Shown here piece after piece: positions 47,301 to 58,472 of a stretch of 64,000 bases of DNA (positions are counted from its first letter, which is position 1; every line of letters starts with the position of its first letter). The notes under the pieces are model-generated. The model worked only from the letters and a program-made list of their open reading frames with translations. It was not told where the DNA came from and did not search any database. Both the position numbers and the translations under genes were made by a program. Source of the stretch: Caenorhabditis elegans (taxonomy: Eukaryota; Nematoda; Chromadorea; Rhabditida; Rhabditidae); contig NC_003283.11 of assembly GCF_000002985.6 (NCBI RefSeq), positions 12,958,001-13,022,000 on the forward strand. The letters run 5' to 3'.

Positions 47301-48623
47301 AGTTGATTTGATGACTACGTTGAACAACAATTTCCCGGACAAAGTCGAGCTGGATCCTTTCCTGAAAGTCGAGTATGCAACATTGACCCATGCAAGCGAT
47401 CAGTTTTGCTGGCATATTGCACGAAACAAGCATCTTCGTCTGCGTATCGAGCTCTTTATTTCTAAAGAGAACGTGACGGCTGAGGTATTTTGTGATATTT
47501 GAATTCTATCAAACGATTTTTTTTTCAGATTGGAAAGTTCCAGTCACAAATCGAGCTGCTTCAGACAGGATGTCAGTTGGCCCGTGGAGAAATTGTGCAG
47601 GTTCTACTCAGAAAGTGTCTTCAATATGGCAACTATCTGAATCAAGGATCGATGTTCGCGGAAGCTGCCGGATTCCAATTCAGCTATTTAATCCAGTTGC
47701 TACAGATGAAGGGCAAAGGACAGCACACTTCTGTTCGACTTGTTGACCTGATAGTGGCCTACTGTGACTTGGCAACCGCAGAAGTTGAAGAAGTTCAATC
47801 TCGGATGGGCTCTGTTCGACCGTTGAATTTGAAAGATCTGGAAGATGTTGTTGGACAAGTTCAAAGATCAATCAGGAAGTTGGAAGGCCAGCTGAGAAGT
47901 TCAAGCGAAGAAACGCTGATTGCCGCATACGAACCGTTTGTGAATCAAACGAATGAGAAACTTCAAAACGTGCAGAATGGTCTTTCCGATTTGAAAGCTC
48001 GTGAGACTGAGCTTCAAGTTTATCTTTGCGCTGGTAACATGACACTACAGGCAATTTTCGAAACGCTCGAGCAAAGCATGAAAATCGTTTCTGATGCTGT
48101 GAAGGTACAATTTTTCCCTATATTTTCCTATTCAATCGAAATTAATTTACAGCAGGCAGCTACAAAAAATCGACTGACACGAGCTTCGTCACTAGTCACA
48201 CTTCCAACGTCGTCGGTTTCTCGAAGATCGCTGAGAGAAGGAGAAGTTCTTTCACGGCAGTCGATGGCATTGAAAACGAGAGATCTGCCAGTTGAAGAAC
48301 TCAAAAAGATGTTCCTGCATTCATCGTTTGGACCGCAAAGAGCCAAAAGATCGGTTGCATCGCCGTTGACAACATCGGTAATTTCAGTTTTTGCTATTTC
48401 ATTTTTAAATTTGTAAATTCAGAATACTTCACCGAATCGAACTATTCGCCGTCGAAGTGGATTGGTCTCAACAGAACGCGAGTCGATTCCTGCAAAAGAT
48501 GTCGGATGTGAACCTGAAAATCCACAAACTCTAGCGACTTCATCGCAACAAGAACCGCCATCTGTATCTGCTATTCGTCGTGATATACGTGATCTCTCTT
48601 CCTTGGTAGGAAGTCCAGTTTGA
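44342..48623 (+). CDS. inft-2: Inverted-formin-type FH1/FH2 formin
   Basis: Eleven predicted exons (44342-44405, 44451-44644, 44949-45067, 45116-45228, 45278-45477, 45718-46941, 46991-47187, 47235-47484, 47529-48104, 48153-48377, 48423-48623) give 1120 residues. The intron after 45067 begins with GC (AG|GCTAGT); no GT donor keeps the frame. Residues about 130-230 form a helical segment (GFLSALAAHADR). FH1 is at about 448-568 with many Pro5-Pro11 runs (NAPPPPPMP, GGPPPPPPLP). FH2 spans about 600-985 (KTAFVRWPKL, LRKCLQYGNYLNQGS, GFQFSYLIQLLQMK) and nucleates and elongates actin filaments with profilin-actin supplied by FH1. The C-terminus is basic and Ser-rich. The intron 45478-45717 holds an antisense tRNA-Ala. 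The symbol follows my recall of F15B9.4. Confidence 0.9.
45509..45580 (-). tRNA. tRNA-Ala (AGC)
   Basis: Minus-strand sequence of 72 nt folds as a full cloverleaf: acceptor stem GGGGGTA / TACCTCC with the G3:U70 pair that is the alanine identity determinant, discriminator A, D-arm with A box TAGCTCAGTGGT, anticodon stem CTCCC/GGGAG around loop TTAGCAT (anticodon AGC), and T-arm with GGTTCAATTCC as B box. A T4 run follows shortly (about 45500-45503 on the plus strand as AAAA), a pol III terminator. It lies antisense within an inft-2 intron. Confidence 0.97.
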
Positions 48624-49120
48624 AGATGCAATTGTTCCTTTTTTTAAACTATTTTCCGAGAAGCAGCTATTGCATATTCGTGATTCAAATTACATTGCAT
48701 TTATTACCGCGTCATGTTTCTCGCTCCTGATGATGCTCGTTGTGCATCGTATAGACCCCCATTCCCGTAATGCTTCCCTGTATTCTTCCCATATGTATGG
48801 GCAAAATGTTCTATTCCCGTATTTTTTTAAATTTTCTTTTCTGTTTTGAATTCATCTAAGCCATTTTTATGTACTGGTCACTGTAGCAGGTCTTCACCGA
48901 TCATTTTTTGTACTTTTTTTCTGTATAGAATTGAAGTTTTTACCATTTTTTTCCTTGTGCTTTCTCAGATAAAGTGCTAATTCGTTTATTAAGTATTATT
49001 TAAGCCCGTTAAATACTAGCGCTCATTTGAAAATTAATGAGAAAAAATAGGAGATTTTTGGTATTATTAGGAAAGAGAATGGCAGATTATTCCAAAATTT
49101 GAAGACTTAATTGCAGCTTT
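48624..49120. other. Convergent 3' flanks of inft-2 and the TPM gene
   Basis: 497 bp between convergent stop codons. No AATAAA is obvious close to the inft-2 stop; variant signals are possible. Nothing else supported. Confidence 0.5.
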
Positions 49121-50918
49121 TTAAGCCCAGCTTCCACCACCACCACGATCTTTGACCTCTTGAGAAGGATACAATCCACCTCCACCTTGTCCTCCATTAT
49201 CATCGTAAACTGGTCCTTGCTGTCCAGATGGATTCGAGCCACCACCCTGGTATCCATATCCGCGGTTTCCACCACCCATTCCACCACCTGAAAATAGAAT
49301 TTATTGAACTAATGAGTTCACCAAATCTCACCACCACCTCCGCCACCGCCGCGATTCGAAAGGAATCGTCCGAGCATTGATCCTGCAGCAGCTCCGCCAC
49401 CTGATGATAGAATGTTTCTGAACATTCCACCTGCTCCACCACCTCCGCCGCCTTGCTGTGGTGGTGGTTGTGGATAGCCACCACCTCCGCCCATTGCTAA
49501 AGATAAATAATTTTAAATTCAATGTTTTTTTTGTAATTTAAAACTTACGATTAGTTGGAACCTGTTGTCTATTCTGATTACCACCACCACCTCGTCCACG
49601 GCAACAGCAACAATAAATGCAACAACAACAGCACAATGTTGGAAGAACAATACCAATGACAAAAATCCAAAGCCATTTAGATTGTAATATCGAAGGAAGT
49701 TTGAATCCACCTGGTCCACCACTTCCTGATCCTGGACCTTGATATCCGGGCCCTTGATTTCCACGGTCTGGTTGTCTCGGAGATCCTTGTTTCGATAGAG
49801 CCTTGTCCCATGTTGATTGGAGAATGTTTGTGAGTGCTTGTTGATAGTTTCCTTGTTGGAAAAGTGATTTCTGAAACAAATAATTTTGAAAAAATTTTTG
49901 TTTCGAGGATTTGGTAGCGCTGAATAAAATAAAAATGAATATTTAATCCAGATACAATTATTATCGGAAATTCTATCCAATATTTTAGATCCAAATTTAG
50001 TGTCAAAATATAATAGATTAACCTTTTATTGATATGAAAATATCATTTATTTTTAGTTTTTAGTGTGGGGAGATACTGGAATATTGAATTAAAGTTGCTC
50101 ATTGCCGAATCAAAGGAATTATTCGACATATTTTAGGTGACTTTTATGCATTTTATGGGCATTTTTTCACATTTCAAACCAGGGTTCGGTAATCGAATTT
50201 TCGGCAATTGCCGGAATTGCCGATCGCCGGATATTTCCGATTGCCGCGCACCCCTGTTTCAAGCTAAAATAAAATGAATTTTTAGATTATCCAAATATTC
50301 TTTCATATTATTACGCTAAATTTGAATAATATAAATATTGAACCGACATGCCGCGATCGACCGTTTTTAAAAATGCTGCAAAAAACTTAAATTCTCACCT
50401 GTTGCATGAAAATTTGTGTGAATTCATCAGCATAAACTGGAACTTTGGTATCACGAGCAACCCAGAATTTCATATCATCAGTTGATACAACTATCACAAC
50501 GGCTTTTTTACACTGAGGATCCAATGTCCATTTACGAAGCATGTCATTTGCCATTGTTTCAACAGCTTCTGTAGTTCCTCCTTTTACATGTTTTGCTACA
50601 GCCATTGCAGCTGTTACTCCTTTTTTATCACAAAAAGTTCTGGCATTATCCTGACGTGTTCTTGTTTCCAATTGTTTCAAATCATGATCCAAACGATATC
50701 TTGATTGTTCAGAGAGAACTCCATCTGGATCACAAATGTTGGCTGTCGTTCTCATTTTGCATCTGAAATTTATAGTTTTTTTTTATATTTTTAATTTTAT
50801 AATTAATTTCTTACTCTTGAAACTGTCCGGCTGTTGGATTCGGGAAATTGTAGGCGTCCCATTCTGTCGCAAATATTGTTGTGGGGAAAATGAGAAGGAA
50901 GAATAGAAGCCACCTCAT
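49121..50918 (-). CDS. TPM-domain (MOLO-1-like) single-pass membrane protein with Gly-rich tail
   Basis: Five exons (50918-50815, 50762-50399, 49870-49549, 49496-49332, 49287-49121) give 373 residues. The signal peptide is MRWLLFFLLIFPTTIFA. Residues about 35-160 match the TPM domain of the MOLO-1/Psb32 family (ICDPDGVLSEQSRYRLDHDL, VVIVVSTDDMKFWVARD, FTQIFMQQ). A Pro/Gly linker leads to one membrane segment (WLWIFVIGIVLPTL), followed immediately by a run of nine Cys in CCCCCIYCCCC and RGRGGGG. The rest is a ~130-residue Gly-rich cytoplasmic tail. C. elegans MOLO-1 is a positive auxiliary subunit of the levamisole acetylcholine receptor; the layout here is similar, but this is a paralogue and its receptor partner is unknown. 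Confidence 0.85.
50183..50258. repeat. CGGCAATTGCCG-type dispersed repeat
   Basis: Contains 'tcggcaattgccggaattgc', 'cgatcgccgg' and 'ccgattgccg', palindromic words frequent in C. elegans non-coding DNA. Located in the intron between exons 2 and 3 of the TPM gene. Related diverged words occur at about 6850-6905 and 59460-59505. Confidence 0.6.
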
Positions 50919-52316
50919 TTTGTGGCTGGAAATGAAGTATTTAGGTTTGGAGGTGGTAAACATTTACGAAAACTCATTTCCAAATGAATTATTTAAAGAG
51001 ATGAAGAGAAAAAGTGGTAGGTTCAATTGAATTGCAATTTGGTATATTTTGGAAACTAGGTTTGGAAATCAAATTTGGGATAACAGAAATGGATGTCTAC
51101 CGAAATATGAGTGCAATTATTTTGGAATGAAATAAAAATCGACAAATTTGAAATCGGAAAACTTGTTTGTTGACTATGAGGGAAATGAAATTTCATAAAA
51201 ACTTTTTAAAAACGTTCAAAAACCAATTGTTATTTTTGAAATTAATTTAATTTTTTGTGGTAAGTTAATTGTTTTGTTTCACACGTTTTTATTTTGAAAT
51301 TTATCTATTTATTGAATAAATCTCAAAAGAAAACACAAAAAAAATTAGAAAAAACGCCTGAAAATTGAAAATTGCGGCTCAAAATTAAATTCAACGATGA
51401 CGCAATAGCTCGTAAATCTACACAAATTGGTTAAAAACTACAGTAGTTTCGTCTCTTCCCGCGGGTTCATTTGCGCGGCAGATATGGCGATTTTTCTCAT
51501 CTCTGGATAAACACGCCTTGGGACGTGTGCAATGAACAGCTATTGTTTCACAGTAACCTGCGTGAAATTTCAAAAATGAAGATTCGCCAAAACTCCTGTA
51601 TTTATTGTTTATTTGCCCACAGACCTTACAACAACTCAAACAGTTAGGTAGAAGAAGAACTAGAGACTTTTTTCGCGACAATCTAAAAAAAAACTAAAAA
51701 CTGGGGTCACTGGCGCAAAAAGATTTTGTTGAGAAGGACCGATAGATGAAAACGACCACAAACCGAGAGAAACATTAAAGAGATAGTATGTAGACAGTGG
51801 CAGACACAGACAAGTATGTCTTGCTTTTAATGCACCAACAAACAACAACAACGTCTCGGACCTTATTAGAGCACGAGGCGGAGCACTTCTCGGACCCTAT
51901 TGAGACTGACTCCAGTTGAACACGAATCGATGTTTTAGAATCTCTATGAAAATGAGAGATTTGAAAATATCTATTTAGAGAGAATAAACAATTGAGGCAA
52001 AAATAATAGGAAGGGAAAGCAAGTGAGAGACGCAGATGTGGAGACAAATGCCAATGACAACAGTTTACGAATAGCAGCTGAGTGGAGAGAGAACGGGAAG
52101 GAAATAGAAAATAAAGAGAGACGAAAGAGAATATTTGAATCGTTAAATCCGTGTTTATGTTTTTTGGTCTTCAAAAATTGGGATATTAAGTTCACAGTGA
52201 TTTTTGGAAAAATATGTATATGTATTGCCACAATATTTACATTTCTTAAAAAGTTCCCTCTATCCAAAAGCAAATCAATTTGATTGATATTATTTATTGT
52301 AAAACCAACGAATCCA
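50919..52316. other. Intergenic region upstream of the TPM gene
   Basis: Promoter side of the TPM gene and 3' flank of the protease gene. A GC-richer block at about 51445-51560 and one at 51840-51925 (with 'tctcggacc(t/c)tatt' twice) stand out. No exon is supported. Confidence 0.5.
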
Positions 52317-54775
52317 TTAAAAAATTCCAGATCCAAAGCACATGTTCTGTCCTTCATTCAATTGATATAGCTCGCCATATTTCTGTAAAATTTCCACAAC
52401 TCTTTCAGAACTTTCTCTCCAATCCGAAACGAATGTATACTCAAAGTCTCGGCAAAATGAGATGTGATTTGATGGATCTTGTTCACTCATTTTCGAAAAA
52501 GATCCGATATGGGCGACGGTTCCTACCTGGAAATTGATTGTCTCTGGTTCAGTGTAGAATGTTCTCAACCACAGTTCAATAAACTATTGTTATCAATTAA
52601 ATGTGTACGACCAACGGCCTTGAAAACTCAAAGCATTTTGGTTCAATAAGTTAGTGACTTCTAAAGTTTGAACGCTTTATTGTAAGGCTCGGTATATTAA
52701 TCAAGATAAAAGTAGAGGCTCGTCACTGGGGTTTTAGTATGAATATACTTATAAGACTCCAACAAAAAAAACAGTTCCAAAACGTTTTGGTAAATTGCCA
52801 AAATTTCCAAAATGTGGTGTTTAAGTAATTTCGATCATCGCTGCAAAATTGAACCCCTAAATCGCAACATTCGCTATTTTGATAAGTTTTCTATTTAATA
52901 TTTGGTTTGATTATCGGACTAAAGCAACAGTTTTAAATAATTTCCCTACGATACTCTATTTTATAATGGGTTTGAATTTTTTATGTATTTTTTCTTTTTT
53001 CCACTTTTTAATTTGGTTCGCTAAAAAATAACAAGAAAAAGTCTTGTAGTTTCGTTAAAAGATGACCTAACATTTCTGACTATAAGATAATGTTGTCCAA
53101 GTTTTAAAAATAGAACATAACATAACTAGACACATTTCATCGTATAACACTTTTTAAAAGCCTACCAAAAATCAGAGAATTGTTTTAAATCAGTTTTTCG
53201 CCATAATTCGATTTATCTTTTTATAGCGGTCTCGGTTATAAAAAAATGTTTTACCCTAACTATTGAATATGGTCATAAAAATCCTTAAATCTACACTGGT
53301 TTTTTTTTGGAACTTCAAATATATGCAGGTTCAAGCATATATTTGAAAAGATGTCCTAATTTCTTTTCTGAAATTTTATATATTAACTAACCAAAATTCG
53401 TTTTCCATTGACAAAACAATACACGGGACTTCCTGAATCACCCTGAAATAATTTCGGTCCATAAAATATAAATTCCAGCAAACATTGCAACTAACCATAC
53501 ATGCTCTACTACTCCCTGTCACTGCTTTTGCAATCAAATATTTTCGTTTTCCAATTCTTCGAACACTCAAATTAACCATCATCTGACGAACTGAGTCACT
53601 ATATTTCGCTGCTGAAATATACTTTAATGTCATCATTGCATTAATAAATAATATTTACTTTTATTCTCTGTCTTTCCCCATCCAGCCACGTAGCATACAG
53701 ACGTCTCGAGTTGGAGTTGTGTGAGCGGGGCGGTTTCTTTCTGTTAATTTTTCAACACTTTGTTTGGAACATGAGTTGGCAGACTCACAAAGTTCACAGA
53801 TCCGGTGCTGGGAAGTTTTGCAATTTGAAGAGACAACGGCGAGTGACAAACATCAGCTCTTTGTGGGAGGAAAATGACTGCCACGTCATCATTTGCTTCA
53901 GATGCCTATGTTAATTTACAATTTAAAAAACCGTAGTTTCATGAGGTATGACTGAAATAAAACAAAAATTCTGGCAGACTCTAAACAAATTGATAAGGTT
54001 CTGATATTTTTTTGACGGGAAACTCTACATCAAACTTTGCCCCTTTCACAGCAGCGATCACAACTTAAAAAATCGATTCCATTTTTGCAACGTGGCAGTA
54101 GGTTTCTTATCAGTGGAATGTTGATGTGTTGAAGGAATATGTGACTGACGTATGACGTCACACATGTTTTCTACATCAAACTATGTGCAAAATGATTGTG
54201 ACGTCACATTTTGTAAAAACATATTTCGGAGTTATTAATAATTTTGTGATAATTACGATAAAGAAAACCAAAAACGAGATTGCAACCTGTACCAGATATA
54301 TGTCCAGAAAGGTATTATCTAATTATTCGTTGTAAAACTGTCCAATCAAAGTATCTCGACTTACATCATTGAAAAACTTTTTGCTGATTGCCATTGCGTG
54401 ACTTCTGAATTCCTGTTCTCCGTCATCATGCTTATTCAGATGCACATCTCCTAAAGTTACTTTTGCTGTTACTGCACTATAAAAAATTAGATTAACTACA
54501 AAATTGTGAGTTTTCACATACAAGTCATCACCCGAAAAAACACAATGTGCGGAAGTAATGACAATGCTTGGTGCGATAAGTACTCCACCACATACATTTG
54601 TCGTTCCGTCAGGAAATCGCGTAATTACAGACGCCAATGATAACGTGTCTGAAAATGATTTCCGTTTCGAGAAACTTCCAGATACTGGAAATCTACCAAA
54701 GGAATTTGCAGAGAAACCATTGATTATCGAAGTTGAATAAGAAATAAAAGACAATAGCAAAATGAAAAAATTCAT
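52317..54775 (-). CDS. Secreted trypsin-like (S1) serine protease, divergent
   Basis: Seven predicted exons (54775-54522, 54476-54365, 53905-53789, 53740-53659, 53611-53496, 53442-53392, 52526-52317) give 313 residues. The signal peptide is MNFFILLLSFISYSTSIING. The catalytic triad is present: His77 in CGGVLIAPSIVITSAHC, Asp129 in NDDVAVIFLPQ, Ser230 in CMGDSGSP; CYVAGWGKT is also typical. It lacks a clear IVGG activation site. The residue six before the catalytic Ser (chymotrypsin position 189) is Arg instead of Asp, so trypsin-like specificity is unlikely. The stop codon seen between 53740 and 53789 falls inside a 48-nt GTGAGT...AACAG intron. The last ~70 residues extend past the Ser region after an 865-nt intron. 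Family role: secreted proteolysis; substrate unknown. Confidence 0.86.
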
Positions 54776-56153
54776 GGTTTTTGATATGGTAAATGATTTC
54801 AGGAAACGGATGGAGGAAATACATGTTATGATTATCCATTTTGTATTCAATAAACAAAAAGTTCGTTGACAATATATGTTGAGCGCTGCTGAGCTCACAA
54901 AAGGATTGGGCCAAATTGTGGAACATTTTCTGATTCTGGAAAAACTGAAAATCCATAAAATATTATGTAGTGACTCATCAGCAGACGAGTTGCATATCTT
55001 GCAATTAGGGGTTTCAACGGATGTAGAATTTGCATATTAACACCGTAATAAAAAAAACAATTCTGATACTGTAATGTTTTTTGTTTTCCTTCACGGCACT
55101 TTAAAAAACTATTTTAGCTTATTTTTATCTGTTGGAATAATCATCAATGCAATTGAATTGAATTGAATTTATTACGATTGAAATCGTGATAATAAACATA
55201 ATAAACATACGATAATAAACATACAGAAAAAATAATAAACTCACACAGCACCGCCCATTGTCAAAAGTTTCCTCAGCGGTAAATGTGCATATAAAAACAC
55301 CCACCAGTGATAAACCTCATCTGATCAACTCGGTTTGTTTCGTTTATCACTTCTGCTTTCTCAATTCATCATTCAATCAATATTCACATTTCGAATTTCA
55401 TTTGAATTTTAGTAAACATTCTTTTTTGTATCATCAGATTAAAAGTCTGAAACTATGTACAAGTAAGGCACAAACCAACATTTTCATGATTTTTCGAAAT
55501 GAAAAAAAAATTATTTCTCCAAACTTTGTGAATGTGAAAAGTTAAATTTCAATCCCCTAAAAGATATACATACCAACCTTTTTTAATTGATGTTTTCAAG
55601 CTAGCTAAGTTTTTTTTAATATAAAGATTTTATCACGATTTGGTAATCGTGATAGAATATATAGGAAATATAATTGAGCATTCATACAGTTGATTATACC
55701 TGAAAGTAAATAAGACTAAAGAACAAAAAAGAAGGAAAAGAAAGTTTCAGATCTGTTACGTCATGAACAAATAAATTAGAATAAAATACATTTGAATTAT
55801 TCTTATCAGTCATCAATTCCATGAAAGCTTTATTTTGTTTACAATTTCATTTAGACCGTTTTAGGAGAGGGAGACTAAAACGTTTCATACAGTCCGTTTA
55901 CATTTCTCAGTGTCTAGACATGTCTGTAATATATATAGTCTAGGTTCGCCCACGGTCTTCTCCTTAGTTTCATTTCAGTCTCATCTCTTATCTATCACAT
56001 TGTTTTAACAGTAATGTAAAACTTATTTCTCCAGATTATATGTACCTTTTTTTGATTTTAGCATTTTTTGGACATTTTAAGTTTGTTTGTTTCGTAATGT
56101 ATTACGGTCATTTATTTCTTGCTTCTTGAGTTTTCATTTTCAGCGAAAAATCG
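54776..56153. other. Intergenic region between divergent protease and PLA2-like genes
   Basis: Promoter region for both genes. Contains two related small hairpins (55168-55196 and 55631-55654). A TTTTCAG acceptor (56137-56143) precedes the PLA2-like start by 10 nt. No gene is supported. Confidence 0.5.
55631..55654. repeat. Perfect 10-bp hairpin, with a related copy at 55168-55196
   Basis: TATCACGATT and AATCGTGATA flank a 4-nt loop. A second, imperfect palindrome at 55168-55196 (TTTATTACGAT ... ATCGTGATAATAAA) shares the ATCGTGATA word. Possibly the two ends or relics of one element about 460 bp apart. Confidence 0.6.
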
Positions 56154-58472
56154 ATGCCTGCCATCAAAATGAAATGCCTACTGTATTTCATTGTGATACT
56201 CATAATTCAAGCGAATGGTATGTTTACTACAATAATGCCATGTATTCTCAAAAATTTTTTTAAATAGCAATGAAATATATTTTTGGGCTCATTTGTCACA
56301 CCGGAAGCAAAGTTAACTTGAAAAATACATTTGAGGTCGAGCGACGGGGTTTTTTTGAAATGCACAGCTCCCAAACGCCTGAAGATTTTAATTTGTACTA
56401 CTTGGGAAAAATCTGTCATCAAAATGTTTTATGAATCATCAGTACATTGTTTACGAATGGCATTTAATGCTGATAAAGCAAATTTCAACGAACTTTCTAG
56501 AAAAATGGAAGTTTCATAATACGACTTTGAAACTCTCTTTGAAGTCTAATTTGGGAGAAATCAATATTGCTTTTTCCAGTTCCAGGAAGTGTTCAAGATT
56601 CTCCAGAAGCATATAATATTCTCGAGCCAAACCTCGGAGGATGCCCTCGTACTTCGGACCGAATCAAGTTTTGTAGTGCAAAATTCAATTCTTCCATTAG
56701 AAATAAGGTTTCGCCGCTGACATGTGCTCACCAATGGTGTTCTTGTGCAATGGTAATTTGTAATTTCTAAAATGAAATGCAAATAATTTTATTTTCAGGA
56801 AATCCCAGAGGGCGAAGAACATTGTAAGGATCATGTACAGTCGGCGTGCCTAAAATTGAAATCTGATGCCAAAGAAGGAAAAATCATCTTAGCGAAGCCG
56901 AAGTTTGATATCTCCATGAACATGAAGCAAACTTTGAGAGAGTTGGAAAATAATTGCACGGTTCAAATTATGGAAGGTGATGATAACTTGGTAAGTGAAC
57001 CACATGTTCTAGTGAGCTTGATATAAACCTTTTAAGCTTTTTACAGAGAGTTGAACAATTGTTCAAATTGACTCTTTCCAACAGGTGCATCAACGAGCAT
57101 TCTCAACAACTGGAACAAGCTTTAATTGAGGAGGATACAAATACTTCTGTTTCCTTTGATATTCCATTTGATTGGTTCCGGTGTGGATGGGAGCATGGAG
57201 CCATCGGAATAGTATTTAATCGAAAGTGGGTCAGCGAATCATGTGGAGAACATTCAGGTTTCATCGGTTTTTCATATCGTAGTTCATAAAAGTTTGTAGC
57301 TGAAATCAATAACTGTTGTGCGAAACACTATAATTGTTATATGAACCAACGTGGATACAACTTATGTGACAAGACAGCTCGAGAATGTCATAAGGTATGT
57401 TAATTGTGCTTACCTTGGTAAACTATAACTTTTTAGTCAGTCGTATTGAGCAGTCATCAAGAGTCCTGCAAAGCCTTTTCTGAGAAACTTCTGAAAAACC
57501 GGGTAGATGAGGAAATATATAAAACTATCGGGACAAAGGGTATATTTTTTTAATTAAAACTTTTCACAATTCAACATTACAGAGGTCGAAACCCAATTTG
57601 TGACGTTCGACGGGAATCTTCACGCAGCGATGAAACCAATGGGTACTCTGAATTCAATCCTCTCTGCTACTGTTCACAAGATTCAACCTCACCCAGTGAT
57701 CAATGCTACTCTTCGGCACCTTTTCGATAATGATGTGTACAAATATGGATGGTCCAATAGAAGTAAGTTTTGTTGTTTTGTTAAATCTAAAATTTGACGG
57801 ATTACATTCAAAAATGCTTTGGATTACTAGTTGGTACAGAGATTTCAAATTTGACGGATGACAAGATATATTTTTTGACGGATGGCAAGATATATACTTC
57901 TTCCGTGATCCGGTAGAAGCCTGGAAAAAATGACTTAAATAATGAACAGCCTCAAACGAATAAGAATTTATGTATATTTGTTTAAATTTTTCTTCCAGTT
58001 AAAAGCCTTAATTTCCAGTCTTCTATTTGAAAACAATCATTAGAAATTCCGAGAAATTAGCTGTTTCGCATTTTTGAAATAAATTACTACGCTACAAAAA
58101 AGTTTATTTTCAGTTGAAATCGATTCTTGTATACTCCGTTTCGAACATTGCAAAACACTGGATAAAATAGATTATTGTTTGATACAACTTCGAGGCTGCA
58201 TTTTGAGCATTGATAACGAAGATGCGGATTTCAAATCAACGACCAAAACAATTTATGCCACTATCGATGAGTTGATCAAGATTCCAGAAGAATCTTGGTG
58301 GAGCACGATTTTGCCTGTAATTGCCATCATCATTTCAATATTCGTTTGTTTCTGTGATATCTTCCGTTGTGTTAAATTTTTGAAAAAAAAAATTTGGAGA
58401 ACTGAACATCAAGCGTTATCGCCCCCGAACGGACAAGCTGAAAACAATGCCGATGGGGAGAACAACGAATAA
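56154..58472 (+). CDS. Phospholipase A2-like protein with C-terminal membrane segment
   Basis: Eight predicted exons (56154-56217, 56580-56752, 56799-56990, 57047-57257, 57300-57394, 57437-57539, 57583-57762, 58114-58472) give 458 residues. A signal peptide (MKCLLYFIVILIIQANG) starts at Met6; the first Met is 15 nt upstream. Cys-rich N-terminal half. At residues about 210-240 the stretch DWFRCG ... NNCCAKHYNCY resembles the PLA2 Ca-loop/active-site arrangement (CCxxHDxCY), but the Asp after the catalytic His is Tyr. Near the C-terminus is a membrane segment (STILPVIAIIISIFVCFCDI) followed by a basic then acidic tail. The 42-nt intron at 57258-57299 is required for frame. Probably a catalytically inactive, membrane-anchored PLA2-fold protein (inference). 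Orthology not established. Confidence 0.75.

Noticed and set aside
53741-53788. In-frame stop codon in the protease gene, suggesting a pseudogene
   Set aside because: The stop lies in a 48-nt segment with GTGAGT donor and TTAACAG acceptor; removing it keeps frame into the CYVAGWGKT block.
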